DNA of 64,000 bases from Flavobacteriaceae bacterium PS02334 (GCA_029959295.1 JASCOH010000002.1:496001-560000); one strand, 5' to 3'. Shown: positions 16,144 through 26,013, counted from the first letter of the stretch. Notes: generated by a model not told the origin, from the letters alone. Numbers and translations: made by a program.

Positions 16144-17553
16144 TTAATTTGAAGAAGAGCAAGCCACGCTGCACAAATTTAAATTTGTTGTTCTGATGCC
16201 AGCTATTCCTTTTTCTATATTAATTATATTGTGGTAACCTCTTGATTTTAAGATGGAAGCCATGATTACAGAACGATAACCGCCGGCGCAATGCAAATAG
16301 AATTTTTCTTCTTTCGGCACTTCAGAAAAACGCTCATTTACATCGTCCAAAGGAATATTTAAAGCATTTTCTAAGTGTTCCGGATTGAATTCTCCTGGTT
16401 TTCTTGCGTCTACGATAATACTGTTCTCAGTAACTTCTTCTGCAAATTTTTCAGGAGAAACTGACTCGATGTTATCCGTTTCAAAACCTGCATTTTCCCA
16501 AGCTTCAATGCCACCTTTCAAGTATCCAAGGGCATTGTCAAAACCAACTCTAGATAATCTTGTAATTGTTTCTTCTTCACGACCTTCTGGCGTAATCAAA
16601 AGCAAAGGCTGTTTTACATCGCGAATCAAAGCACCAACCCAAGGAGCAAAATTTCCTTGAATTCCGATAAAAATTGATCCAGGAATATGATTTTTTACAT
16701 AATCATCTTCGTGCCTTACATCTAAAATCAAAGCTTCAGATTGGCTTGCGACAGCTTTAAATTCTTGCGGAGTCAAAGGCTTGAACGATTTTTCAATGAC
16801 ATCATCAAGACTTTCATAGCCTTCAATATTCATCATTACGTTTTGAGGAAAATAGGCTGGAGGAGCGCCCAAACCACTTAGTAATTCAGAAATAAATTCC
16901 TCGCGTGTCATGTCAGAACGAAGCGCATAATTGGTTTTTTTCTGGTTTCCTAAAAGATCTGTCGTTTCCTTGCTCATATTTTTTCCGCAAGCACTTCCTG
17001 CACCATGACTCGGATAAACAGTCAAATCATCTGGCAAAGTCATGATTTTATTGCGAAGCGAATCAAACAAATAAGAAGCCAATTTTTCTTGCGTCAAATC
17101 GCTTGATAATGCTTGCGCCAAGTCAGGACGGCCAACATCGCCTATAAATAAGGTGTCTCCAGTAATAATTCCGTGTGGCTTTTTATTTTCATCCAATAAA
17201 AGATAGCACGTGCTTTCCATCGTATGCCCAGGCGTGTGAATTGCTTTTACGGTATAATTTCCAACCGTAAATTCTTGTCCGTCTGTTGCAATAATTGCTT
17301 CAAATTTTGGATTTGCAGTCGGTCCGTAAACGATTTGCCCGCCAGATTTTTTTGCCAAATCTAAATGTCCAGAAACAAAATCAGCGTGGAAATGCGTTTC
17401 AAAAATATATTTTATTGTCGCATTGTCTTTTTTTGCACGATCTAAATAAGGCTGTACTTCGCGCAACGGATCAAAAATCGCCACTTCGCCGTTGCTTTCT
17501 AAATAATAGGCCGCCTGCGCAATGCAACCGGTATAAATTTGTTCAATTTTCAT
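16144..17553 (-). CDS. Persulfide dioxygenase-rhodanese fusion (CstB-like)
   Basis: 469-residue cytosolic protein predicted to oxidise glutathione- or low-molecular-weight persulfides and move sulfane sulfur. The N-terminal metallo-beta-lactamase domain (1-250) has THFHAD (H54, H56, D58) with H63, PGHTMES, GDTLFIGDVGRPDL and YPSHGAGS, the persulfide dioxygenase pattern. Two rhodanese domains follow. The first (about 265-360) has no cysteine in its active loop (LLITPEGREEE), and the second (about 370-460) has HCAGGYRS with Cys422. This inactive-plus-active arrangement is that of CstB. A TauE/SafE exporter gene ends 12 bp upstream, so the two form an operon. Confidence 0.9.
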   Translation of the reverse strand: MKIEQIYTGCIAQAAYYLESNGEVAIFDPLREVQPYLDRAKKDNATIKYIFETHFHADFVSGHLDLAKKSGGQIVYGPTANPKFEAIIATDGQEFTVGNYTVKAIHTPGHTMESTCYLLLDENKKPHGIITGDTLFIGDVGRPDLAQALSSDLTQEKLASYLFDSLRNKIMTLPDDLTVYPSHGAGSACGKNMSKETTDLLGNQKKTNYALRSDMTREEFISELLSGLGAPPAYFPQNVMMNIEGYESLDDVIEKSFKPLTPQEFKAVASQSEALILDVRHEDDYVKNHIPGSIFIGIQGNFAPWVGALIRDVKQPLLLITPEGREEETITRLSRVGFDNALGYLKGGIEAWENAGFETDNIESVSPEKFAEEVTENSIIVDARKPGEFNPEHLENALNIPLDDVNERFSEVPKEEKFYLHCAGGYRSVIMASILKSRGYHNIINIEKGIAGIRTTNLNLCSVACSSSN

Positions 17554-17565
17554 ATTCTATTGTAA

Positions 17566-18354
17566 TTAAAAAAGAATCTCTTTGACTAGAATGAAGACGG
17601 ACATGAAAAGCACGAACCATCCAAAGCTTTTTTTGAGACTTTTTTCGTTGATAAATTTATTGACGTAAATCCCCACAAAGATACCTAAAATAGAGATAAA
17701 TGTAAAGATTAATAAAAAATACCAATCGGGATTAATATTGCAGATATCACCTGAAAAACCTACTAGTGAATTAATGGCGATGATGAATATTGAAGTGCCG
17801 ACTGCCTTTTTTATAGGAAGCTTGGCAATGTAAATCAATGCTGGAATGAACAAAAAGCCACCGCCGGCGCCAATTAATCCGATGATGATGCCGACCAAAA
17901 ACATTTGAAAAAAAGTGATGTAGATATTAGGATTAGCTTCAGGATTTTTCTTTACTTTTTTATCATAAATCATTGAAAAAGAAGCAAGCATCATGACGAT
18001 TGCAAAAAGTGCCATCAAGAAAAATTCTTTTGTAATCGTAATTTCTCCGACGGTCAAAAGTTTTTCAGGAAGAAGATGAACCAAGAATTTCCTAGTCAGA
18101 TAAATGGCTGCAAGTGAAGGAATGGCGAATTTTAAGCCAGTTTTTATTTCGACCAATCCTTTTTTATAATTCAGGATTGTTCCAAAAGCCGAAGTCATTC
18201 CTACGATGAATAAAGAGTAAGCTGTTGCAATTACTGGATTTATTCCTAACAGATAAACCAAAACAGGAACGGTCAATATCGAACCACCACCGCCAATTAG
18301 TCCTAAAACTAATCCGATAATGAAGGCTGCAAAATATCCAAAATATTCGATCAT
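17566..18354 (-). CDS. TauE/SafE-family sulfite/anion exporter
   Basis: 262-residue inner-membrane protein with about eight hydrophobic segments. The two family repeats are recognisable: IIGLVLGLIGGGGSILTVPVL at residues 13-33 and GIIIGLIGAGGGFLFIPALI near residue 155. It probably exports sulfite, thiosulfate or a related anion. It is the first gene of a two-gene operon with the CstB-like enzyme, which would produce sulfite or thiosulfate, so the exporter would remove the product. A TATCTTTA box lies upstream on the minus strand (18373-18380). Confidence 0.9.
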   Translation of the reverse strand: MIEYFGYFAAFIIGLVLGLIGGGGSILTVPVLVYLLGINPVIATAYSLFIVGMTSAFGTILNYKKGLVEIKTGLKFAIPSLAAIYLTRKFLVHLLPEKLLTVGEITITKEFFLMALFAIVMMLASFSMIYDKKVKKNPEANPNIYITFFQMFLVGIIIGLIGAGGGFLFIPALIYIAKLPIKKAVGTSIFIIAINSLVGFSGDICNINPDWYFLLIFTFISILGIFVGIYVNKFINEKSLKKSFGWFVLFMSVFILVKEILF

Positions 18355-18520
18355 GCGGTTTTTTCGATACCGTAAAGATATTAAAATTGAAGAGATGAAA
18401 ACAGTATTATTTGAAATCGCATAAAAGTCTGATTATTAGAATATAATGTGTTGTTAATGTTAAATAATAATTGAAATAGCTTTAAATCCTTATTTTTGAA
18501 AAATCAAATTACCACCACTA

Positions 18521-20494
18521 ATGATAAAAAAATACTTTCTCCATTTATTTCTGCTCGTTTTTGTGTCTTTTTCTTACGGACAAGTTCTTGTAATCAATGA
18601 AATCGATTCTGATACGCCAGGCATTGATACCAAAGAATTTGTAGAAATAAAATCACAGACGCCTAACTTTTCGCTTGATGGTTATGTACTCGTTTTTTAC
18701 AATGGAAATCCGACCGGAAGTACGAGCAATAAAAGTTATTTTGCTATTTCCTTAAATGGCTTGACGACTGATGTAAACGGTTTGGCTTTAATTGGAAACA
18801 CGGAAGTTTCTCCAGTACCGCAAAAAATATTTTCAAATTCTTCTATACAAAATGGTCCGGATGCTGTGGCAATTTACCAAGGTAGTTATGCCGATTTTCC
18901 GATTGGAACTTTAGCAACAACAGCCAATTTAATCCACGCTTTTGGCCACGGAACGACAACAGACACTGCGCCAAACGGATTGATGACGCTTTTGGGAAAT
19001 CCTTTTTTTTTGAGCGAAGGAAGTACTAGCACTTTGACGCAGTCGCAATCTATCCAAAGGAAAGCCGACGGAACTTATGAAGCAAAATTGCCAACTCCAG
19101 GAGCCAATAATGATGGAAGCGGTGTGATTTTTAACGGAATCAGAATCAGCGTTCCTGCTTTGCAATACAATGAAGGCGACAATTTCAATGTTACTTTTAC
19201 GACACAGACGCCAGTAACGAGCAATCTGACTTTTACATATGCACTTTCCAACGGAACTTTTAATAATGCTGATTTCACAGGAAATACTACCGTTTTAATT
19301 CCGGCTGGTTCGACAACTTTTACAACGAATATTCAAATTGTTGACGATAATATTGATGAAGGCGACGAATTTATAAAAATCAAATTCGGGAATTTGCCGA
19401 GCGGATTTATCCGAATGAATGACAATATCGAAATTGTTGTGATTGACAATGATTTTACGACTTCCAATTGGGGAACGCCGCTAAATCCTACGTATGGAAA
19501 TGTGGCAAGTACTGTTCCGAATGGATATTACACTTCTTTAAATGGAAAATCTGGCGCGCAATTAAAGCAGGCAGTTCAAGATATTATTGCAAATCCAGCT
19601 GTGGTGAGAGCGCATAATTATGGTGATATTACAGATATTTTGAAAAAAGCAGACCAAAATCCATTGAATAGCAATCAGGTTTGGTTGATGTATAAGGAAA
19701 CCAGCCGTGCAAAATATTTGTTTCAAGATACCGGAGACGGAACGGGCAGATGGAATCGCGAGCATATTTATCCGCAATCTCGCGGTGGTTTTACCGACGG
19801 AACTTCGGCGACCGCTGACGGAATTGATGTTTGGGTTTCTTCAAATGCAGATTCTTTGCAACACGGCCACGCCGATGCGCATCATTTGAGAGCTGAAGAC
19901 GGACCTGAAAATAGTTCAAGAAATAATAGAGATTATGGTCTTGGCGATTACAACGGTTTTGCAGGAAATGCGGGAAGTTGGAAAGGCGACGTGGCCCGCG
20001 CCGTTTTTTATATGTCAGTTCGATACAATGCTTTAAGTGTTGTAAATGGAAATCCGCCGGACACAACTGTTGGACAATTGGGCGATTTGGCGACTTTATT
20101 GCAATGGAACCAAAACGATCCGGCAGATGATTTTGAAATGAACCGCAACAATTATATTTATACTTGGCAATATAATAGGAATCCGTTTATAGACCTTCCA
20201 AACTTGGCAGATTATATTTTTGGAGCAAATGTTGGTCAAGTCTACACGCTTTCAGTCGAAGAAAATACGCCGTTGAAAGTAGCAATTTATCCAAATCCAG
20301 CAACAAATTATATTACTGTTTCAGGAATTCAGGAAGATGGAATTTTAGAAATTTATTCAATTTCAGGCCAACAGCTTTTGGAAAAACAATTTAGCGGAAG
20401 CACAACGCTTCACGTAGATTTAGCTTCTGGATTGTATCTGGCCAAAATTACTTCTGGAGAAAAATCTACGATCAGAAAGATTGTTATAAAATAA
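18521..20494 (+). CDS. Secreted endonuclease I-family nuclease with T9SS sorting domain
   Basis: 657-residue secreted nuclease. A signal peptide (to about residue 20) is followed by a lamin-tail-like region (INEIDSDTPGIDTKEFVEI), a beta-sandwich near 215-315 that looks like a Calx-beta module (VDDNIDEGDEFIKI), the endonuclease I domain about 320-560 and a C-terminal T9SS type A domain (VAIYPNPATNYITVSG to the end). The ββα-metal catalytic region is WNREHIYPQSRGG (about residue 410) with DAHHLRAED about 40 residues later. It would degrade extracellular DNA or RNA for phosphate, nucleosides or biofilm turnover. A TATTTTTG promoter box lies at 18491-18498. Confidence 0.92.
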   Translation: MIKKYFLHLFLLVFVSFSYGQVLVINEIDSDTPGIDTKEFVEIKSQTPNFSLDGYVLVFYNGNPTGSTSNKSYFAISLNGLTTDVNGLALIGNTEVSPVPQKIFSNSSIQNGPDAVAIYQGSYADFPIGTLATTANLIHAFGHGTTTDTAPNGLMTLLGNPFFLSEGSTSTLTQSQSIQRKADGTYEAKLPTPGANNDGSGVIFNGIRISVPALQYNEGDNFNVTFTTQTPVTSNLTFTYALSNGTFNNADFTGNTTVLIPAGSTTFTTNIQIVDDNIDEGDEFIKIKFGNLPSGFIRMNDNIEIVVIDNDFTTSNWGTPLNPTYGNVASTVPNGYYTSLNGKSGAQLKQAVQDIIANPAVVRAHNYGDITDILKKADQNPLNSNQVWLMYKETSRAKYLFQDTGDGTGRWNREHIYPQSRGGFTDGTSATADGIDVWVSSNADSLQHGHADAHHLRAEDGPENSSRNNRDYGLGDYNGFAGNAGSWKGDVARAVFYMSVRYNALSVVNGNPPDTTVGQLGDLATLLQWNQNDPADDFEMNRNNYIYTWQYNRNPFIDLPNLADYIFGANVGQVYTLSVEENTPLKVAIYPNPATNYITVSGIQEDGILEIYSISGQQLLEKQFSGSTTLHVDLASGLYLAKITSGEKSTIRKIVIK

Positions 20495-20495
20495 A

Positions 20496-23333
20496 TTATT
20501 TGAAGCTAATGATAAAGGTGGTTCCAACATTTGGTTCGCTTTCTGCAACCACGGAACCGCCCATAGCGTCAATTTGATTTTTACTTATAAAAAGTCCAAT
20601 TCCTTTAGAATCAGGGTTTTTGTGAAAGGTTTTGTACATGCCAAAAAGCTTGCTTCCGTCTCTTTGCAAGTCAATTCCCATTCCGTTATCAGAAATTATT
20701 AGCTTTAAATTGCCGTTTGCTTTTTTGCAATCTAAAATTATTATTGGAGTTCTATCCGGATGTGAATAGCGCAGAGCATTTGACAGGAAGTTTAAGAGCA
20801 CGCTTTCCAAATAAGCGGGATTATAGGTCACAAAAATATCTGGGTCTACATTATTTTGAATTTCAGCTTTTTTCAAGCTTACCTGTTCAGATAAAATATC
20901 AATAATCTTTTCAATATTTTCTCTCAGATTCAAGCTTTTTTTAACCAAATTCATGTTGGTTTGTATATTGACGACTTCGTTTAAATTCGTCATGCTTTCG
21001 TTAAGCGCGCTGGAAACTTTTTGAAGCATTTCAATCATTTCCATGCGTTCATCATCGCTTTCGACGGTTTCAATCAAGTTAGAAATTGCCTGGATATTGC
21101 TGGCATGCGACCTTAAATTGTGAGAAACGATGTAGGAAAAATTCAATAGCCTTTTGTTCTGTTCTGTTACCAAATCAAACGAATCGCTGAGTTCTTTTTC
21201 AGCTCTTTTTTTATTTGTAATATCAATCATGATGCCTTTCAAGCTTATTGGTTTTCCATTTTCATGGATGACATTCACAATGTCGCGAATCCAAATTACG
21301 GCTCCATTTTTTGCAATCATTCGATATTCAAAATCGTATTGCTTGTTTATTCTTGACTGTTCATAGCAATATTTAACGACTTCATCCTTATCTTCAGGGT
21401 GAATTGTATTGCGCCAAAATTCTAGGTCAGAAAGCCATTCTTCTAAAGAATATCCGGTAATTTCTTCTGCTTTTTTATTAACGTAAGTGAAAAGGTAGGT
21501 ATCATAATCGCATTCCCAAACGATTCCGTCAATGGCATTTACAAGCGACTCGATTTTTCTTTGAGAATTGATAATTATTTCTTCGGTAGCTTTTCTGACC
21601 GTGATATCTTCGGTAGAAATAATGACTCTTTCCAGACTTTCTTCATAACCTCTCATCACGCTCCAGCGCAAGCTTATGTCTCTTAATTCGCCATCAGATT
21701 TAATAACTTTTGAATCCATGGAAATGTATTTCTGCCCTTGAGAAATAGCGACAAGCTGCGCAATAAAAGTATCTCGAATTTCACTGTCTAGCAGATTTTC
21801 AAGATTATCCATCAATTCTTCTTTCGTCTTTGGATAATGAAGGGTGAGGCATTCATTGTTGATATTTATGATTTTTACCAATGAAATGCAATGACTTATC
21901 TGATCTGGATTTGAATTTAGAAAAGCCAGTACCTCTTCCTTATTTTTGCCAATCAAGCCCAAGCTTTCCAGATGTTTTTTAACTGATGAAAAATCTTCTT
22001 CCCAGAGAGCGACTGGCGAATCTTCAAAGAGGCTTTTGAATCGGGTTTCGCTTTTGGTTATATTTTCTTCTGCTAATTTTTTATCGGTAATATCTTCAAT
22101 TATCGTGATATATGATTTTTTGTTATCGTCAGCATCTATCAAAGGATAGACGTGAACTTTCGCCCAAATTATGCTTCCGTTTTTGTGAAAATATCTTTTC
22201 TCTAATGTGAAGTCTGAAATTCGGCCAGTTCTTAAATCTGCAAGTTGTATTAAATTTCCTTCAATATCATCGGGATGCGTTAATGCTGTAAAATTTGAAG
22301 CCTTCATTTCTTCTAATGTATAGCCTAATATTTTGCAAAACCGCTGATTCGTAGCTATAAATTTTCCACAATCGTCAATGTGAGTAATTCCTACAGATGC
22401 CTGTTCAAAAATTGTATTGAATTCAATTTTCGATTTTAAGATTTTGTTTGCCTGAGTAGTTACAACTTCTTGCAATTCAGATGGTTTTTTTAAAATCAAT
22501 CCGATAAAGATTCCAAAAACACCCGAAAATAAAATTCCAAGCAAAGCTAAAGGAGCCAATTCGTAGAATACCGTATATTTATTTTTATTGACAATGTAAA
22601 CCTTCCAGTCGCCATCAATAATCTTAATTCTTTGGAAGTTTTTGTCTAAAAATCCTTCCTTATTAGGCAAATAATAATTTTCTTTTCCAGTTTTAGGATT
22701 GGTTTTTGAAAATTGAAAATAATATTTGGAAGCATCGAAATTTTGTATTCCTGATACTTTGACCATTTTATCTAATTTGATAACAATTCCCGAAAATCCC
22801 CAAAATTTATCATGCTTAAAAACAGGAAGCCTACCAATGAAACCAATGCCGCCTTGCCTTAATTTTGTAGGACCTGAAAAAAACATTTTTTTGCTTTTTA
22901 TGGCGGTTTGTGCATCTTGTTTGGTTGTTGGATATTCTAAAACATTGATGTTTAGTGCTTTTTCATTTCCTTCTACGGGGTAGATGTATTTTATGATTCC
23001 CTTTGGCAATAACTGCAGGATATCAATATTTGGATTCGTTTCGATTAGTTTTCTGCTGATATTTTCAAAATCTACAGGGTTTCCATTATCGTTGATTGTC
23101 AGTGCCAAAGACAGCGTAGTCGCATAGCTATTTTTAATTGTTTGATTGATATTTTGCTCGACTGTCAAAAGAATTGCAGCCATTTCGCGGTTCTCATTTT
23201 CTTTTAGAATATGGTACCGCTGAAAGAGTATGTAGCTAATGCCAACAAGCAGAAGCACAGAAGCTATGAAGCCACTAATTTTATAATGGGATATAAACCA
23301 CGTGATTGCCTGTGGACGTTTTTTATTTTTCAT
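20496..23333 (-). CDS. CHASE-PAS sensor histidine kinase
   Basis: 945-residue membrane-bound kinase. One transmembrane helix near residues 17-35 and another near 260-285 enclose a CHASE-type extracellular sensor (with F-S-G-P and G-x-x-G-x-x-x-R-L-P-V-F). At least three PAS/PAC units follow (about 300-420, 425-585 and 590-715). The H box SHNLRSHASN (His about 736) and an ATPase domain with N box NFLSNALRYSHPD, DNGMGIDLQ and KGIGLFISKNQ complete it. There is no receiver domain, so it should signal to a separate regulator. It converges on the nuclease gene with a 1-bp gap, and no partner regulator is adjacent. Confidence 0.92.
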   Translation of the reverse strand: MKNKKRPQAITWFISHYKISGFIASVLLLVGISYILFQRYHILKENENREMAAILLTVEQNINQTIKNSYATTLSLALTINDNGNPVDFENISRKLIETNPNIDILQLLPKGIIKYIYPVEGNEKALNINVLEYPTTKQDAQTAIKSKKMFFSGPTKLRQGGIGFIGRLPVFKHDKFWGFSGIVIKLDKMVKVSGIQNFDASKYYFQFSKTNPKTGKENYYLPNKEGFLDKNFQRIKIIDGDWKVYIVNKNKYTVFYELAPLALLGILFSGVFGIFIGLILKKPSELQEVVTTQANKILKSKIEFNTIFEQASVGITHIDDCGKFIATNQRFCKILGYTLEEMKASNFTALTHPDDIEGNLIQLADLRTGRISDFTLEKRYFHKNGSIIWAKVHVYPLIDADDNKKSYITIIEDITDKKLAEENITKSETRFKSLFEDSPVALWEEDFSSVKKHLESLGLIGKNKEEVLAFLNSNPDQISHCISLVKIININNECLTLHYPKTKEELMDNLENLLDSEIRDTFIAQLVAISQGQKYISMDSKVIKSDGELRDISLRWSVMRGYEESLERVIISTEDITVRKATEEIIINSQRKIESLVNAIDGIVWECDYDTYLFTYVNKKAEEITGYSLEEWLSDLEFWRNTIHPEDKDEVVKYCYEQSRINKQYDFEYRMIAKNGAVIWIRDIVNVIHENGKPISLKGIMIDITNKKRAEKELSDSFDLVTEQNKRLLNFSYIVSHNLRSHASNIQAISNLIETVESDDERMEMIEMLQKVSSALNESMTNLNEVVNIQTNMNLVKKSLNLRENIEKIIDILSEQVSLKKAEIQNNVDPDIFVTYNPAYLESVLLNFLSNALRYSHPDRTPIIILDCKKANGNLKLIISDNGMGIDLQRDGSKLFGMYKTFHKNPDSKGIGLFISKNQIDAMGGSVVAESEPNVGTTFIISFK

Positions 23334-23434
23334 TTGTGTGGCTTAAATTTTTCAATATGAAAGTATGAAAATAATACCATTAATTAACAAAAATATATTT
23401 ATATTCTTTAAGTTTTATAGTAAGGCTCAATTAT

Positions 23435-23818
23435 TTACAAAACTAATTCTGAAAATAACCGTTGAGCAGTTTTATCTAAATCCAAACTTAGCCCAGGATG
23501 CGGTCGCGAAGTTTGTATAACAGAACTTCTCACAGCCGTCAGCCATCTGAATCGCGAAGGAATGTCTAGGCATGCAATGGGCCCGCCTTCTTTTTTTCCG
23601 TCGCTGATGTTTTTAAAAGCTTCTAAATTTAGTTGCAGCTGCTCAAAATCTAGTTCTTCTGAAAAGAAGTTCAATTTTTGCTTATCAAGTGCGTAAAGCA
23701 TTTTGATAAACTTAGCTTTTTTGCAAAAAACAATAACGCCAGCATTTACAAACTCTTCACGCTCAACCCTTGGAACCACTCGGATTACGGCATATTCATA
23801 TAAGTGTCTGTCTTGCAT
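23435..23818 (-). CDS. DUF3037-family protein
   Basis: 127-residue soluble protein. The opening YEYAVIRVVPRVEREEFVNAG-V and the middle GGPIACLDIPSRFRWLTAVRSS followed by Q-T-S-R-P-H-P-G match DUF3037. The function is unknown. It overlaps the end of the upstream HipA-like kinase gene by 23 bp, so the two are translationally coupled. From what I know of the families, this pair recurs in other bacteria, which suggests a joint function. No toxin or antitoxin role can be read from the sequence itself. Confidence 0.82.
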   Translation of the reverse strand: MQDRHLYEYAVIRVVPRVEREEFVNAGVIVFCKKAKFIKMLYALDKQKLNFFSEELDFEQLQLNLEAFKNISDGKKEGGPIACLDIPSRFRWLTAVRSSVIQTSRPHPGLSLDLDKTAQRLFSELVL

Positions 23819-24590
23819 TTTGTGCTTCTTTTATAAAATTTTCTGAATTGGCTAATCGTGTCAGCAGAAATTTGGTATAAACTTCTCTAATTTGGTCGGA
23901 TGTTTCGTCAGTTTCTTCCCATTGCAACCATTCATCGGGGATGAGCGCTGTTATTTTTTGGATAATTTCTTCGGTAAGAATTTCTTTGAAAGCTTTGTCA
24001 ACTTCAGTCAAATTTGACGCTTGAGGCAAAAGAACGTGGTCTTTAACCAAAGCAAACGGACTTTTGGCATGCGATTCCCAATTGGTCCAGGAATGGTGGA
24101 AATAAAAGGAAGCGCCGTGGTCGATAAGCCATAATTCTTTATGCCAAATCAGCATATTTGTATTCCTGAAAGTTCGGTCAACGTTTGTAATAAAAGCGTC
24201 GAGCCAAACAATTTTTGAAGCTAGATCAGCATCTACAATTGTAACTGCTGGATCAAAATTGATAGCGCCGGAAAGAAAATGCAGCGCTAGATTTTTTCCT
24301 TGGCTTCCTTGCAGCAAATCTTGAATTTCTTCATCAGCTTCAGTTCGCCCAAAAGCTTCGTCAAGATTTGCAAATACTAATTCAGGAATTTGAAGGTTTA
24401 AAACTCGGGCAATCTCACCGCCCAAAAGTTCTGCAATCAATGCTTTGACGCCATGCCCGGCGCCTTTAAATTTTAAAACATATTTAAAATCATCATCAGC
24501 TTCAGCCAATGCAGGAAGTGAGCCGCCTTCTCTTAATGGCGTAATATACCGAGTAACATTGACAGTTCGTAGAAAAAAAGGATTACTCAT
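23796..24590 (-). CDS. HipA-like kinase
   Basis: 264-residue protein with a HipA-type protein-kinase fold but shorter than the roughly 440-residue HipA toxin. Visible are a nucleotide-binding lysine in the Y-V-L-K-F-K strand (residues 38-42), the catalytic-loop-like NVDRTFRNTNML with D138 and N143, and a DHG (157-159) in place of the DFG-type metal site. The N-terminal HipA subdomain is missing and no HipB-like antitoxin gene is next to it. The gene overlaps the DUF3037 gene. It may be a regulatory or defence kinase; its target is unknown. Confidence 0.75.
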   Translation of the reverse strand: MSNPFFLRTVNVTRYITPLREGGSLPALAEADDDFKYVLKFKGAGHGVKALIAELLGGEIARVLNLQIPELVFANLDEAFGRTEADEEIQDLLQGSQGKNLALHFLSGAINFDPAVTIVDADLASKIVWLDAFITNVDRTFRNTNMLIWHKELWLIDHGASFYFHHSWTNWESHAKSPFALVKDHVLLPQASNLTEVDKAFKEILTEEIIQKITALIPDEWLQWEETDETSDQIREVYTKFLLTRLANSENFIKEAQNARQTLI

Positions 24591-24832
24591 AAATTTGCTT
24601 ATAGCTATATACTTAATAAAATAAGAGTAGAATTATTGGGTAAATTTACGATATGAAATCCAATTTGAATAATACTAAAATGACAAAAATGTTAAAAATG
24701 TAAAAGATATTTAAAAAATTTCAATTCTTTTATTTTTTTCTAAAATTAAAAGGAGATTTTGTGAATCTATTCAAAAAATCAAGCTTTTAAAGACAATCTC
24801 TTTTTAGGCAAGCTGAAATCTGATTTGTAAAT

Positions 24833-25741
24833 TTAAAAACTTCCGACAACGCCAATTGTGCTTATCCCCATGTTTAAATTCCAGTGGATTTTATCCTTGT
24901 CTGCGTAGGTATATTTTTTCTCTTTTTTGAGATAATTATCAATTCCATCAACAACGGCAACGCTCAAAGCCATGCTCAATCCAACATCGGTAATCCAATG
25001 TTTTCCTTCCCAAAGGCGAGAAACTGGCGCAATCATTCCAACAGCATAAATTCCTGATTTTACCCACGGATTTTTAAACTGCTTTCCAATAGCATATGCA
25101 GTCGTAAAGCTTAAAACCGTATGCCCCGAAGGAAAAGAGCTATAAGAAGAATTATTGGCAAAAGGCTTAAAATGGTGATTTCCTTTTCCTACATCTGGCC
25201 TGGCTCGTCCCACAATAGTTTTGCTTATGGATTGGATAATTCCTGCGGAAGTTGCCGATGCAATCATCAAGACTCCGGTTTTTCTAACTTTTTCATTATC
25301 CGTAAGCAATCCAAAAAGATAAACGCCGCCCGTAATTCCGTAATTATTTTGAGGACTTCCAAAATACCACCCAAAATCACGAACTCCCTGCGGAATATCT
25401 TTGCTCTGTTTTCTAAAATAGACACTGGCTTCTTCATCAACAAGAAATAGTGCAGCCGTACCCAAAACTACGCCTCCAGCAGTCAGATAATCTTTCTTCT
25501 TCCAGTCAAAAGGACGAAGATAGCTGTATTTTATACCGCCAAGAACGCTCAGTCCATCATATTTTAGATTTTGCCAGATAGTTTTCTTCTTGGCAATCGT
25601 ATCTCTGTCAGAAAAAGCATTGTCGATGGCCGTAGAATCAATAAATACGGTCTTTTTGTAGATGGTATCTTGTGCTTTTATATTAGAAAAAGAAAAAAAT
25701 AGCAGGGGCAGGACGATTCTGAAAATAGTTTGTTGTTTCAT
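24833..25741 (-). CDS. PAP2-family phosphatase
   Basis: 302-residue membrane or exported phosphatase with a signal peptide at residues 1-23. The three PAP2 motifs are intact: K174-x6-R-P (KTIVGRARP), PSGH (204-207) and SR-x5-H-x3-D (241-252). It probably dephosphorylates a lipid phosphate such as undecaprenyl pyrophosphate or phosphatidylglycerol phosphate in the periplasm. The extended N-terminal part before the first motif is longer than in minimal family members. It diverges from the small-protein operon at 25.8 kb. Confidence 0.9.
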   Translation of the reverse strand: MKQQTIFRIVLPLLFFSFSNIKAQDTIYKKTVFIDSTAIDNAFSDRDTIAKKKTIWQNLKYDGLSVLGGIKYSYLRPFDWKKKDYLTAGGVVLGTAALFLVDEEASVYFRKQSKDIPQGVRDFGWYFGSPQNNYGITGGVYLFGLLTDNEKVRKTGVLMIASATSAGIIQSISKTIVGRARPDVGKGNHHFKPFANNSSYSSFPSGHTVLSFTTAYAIGKQFKNPWVKSGIYAVGMIAPVSRLWEGKHWITDVGLSMALSVAVVDGIDNYLKKEKKYTYADKDKIHWNLNMGISTIGVVGSF

Positions 25742-25831
25742 GCGGAATATTTCTGTAAAAATAATTTATTTTGAAATACATCTGACAAACTTCTGCCATA
25801 TTTGTAACAATACCAAGAACCTGAAATTGAT

Positions 25832-25839
25832 TATCTTTG
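25832..25839 (+). promoter_or_regulatory. Candidate -7 promoter element of the small-protein/YchJ operon
   Basis: TATCTTTG fits TAnnTTTG and lies 18 bp before the ATG at 25858. No clear -33 box is seen. Confidence 0.45.
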
Positions 25840-25857
25840 CTGAAACTCCTTATAAAT

Positions 25858-26010
25858 ATGGGACGAAGAACTGAAGCCAACCGTTTGGCACACAAGAAAA
25901 AAGCAGATCAAAAAAAGAGTAGGGACAAGGAAGCTGAACAACTTAGAAAGCAAAAGTTAAAAGAAATTACGAATAAATTTAACGCTTCTGAAAAAGAACC
26001 AAACGACTAA
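25858..26010 (+). CDS. Small basic protein, 50 residues
   Basis: An ATG with a promoter box 18 bp upstream opens a 50-codon frame that begins MGRRTEANRLAHKKKADQKK and ends in EKEPND. It is highly charged (K, R, E), contains no hydrophobic core and should form a single helix; it could bind nucleic acid or ribosomes. It lies 3 bp before the next gene, which supports it being real and cotranscribed. Function unknown. Confidence 0.65.
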   Translation: MGRRTEANRLAHKKKADQKKSRDKEAEQLRKQKLKEITNKFNASEKEPND

Positions 26011-26013
26011 TTT

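Noticed and set aside
18929-20066. Minus-strand frames inside the endonuclease I gene
   Set aside because: They overlap a well-supported secreted nuclease and have no recognisable features.
24591-24832. Possible small genes between PAP2 and the HipA-like kinase
   Set aside because: Only a 16-codon frame and AT-rich sequence are present; nothing supports a gene.
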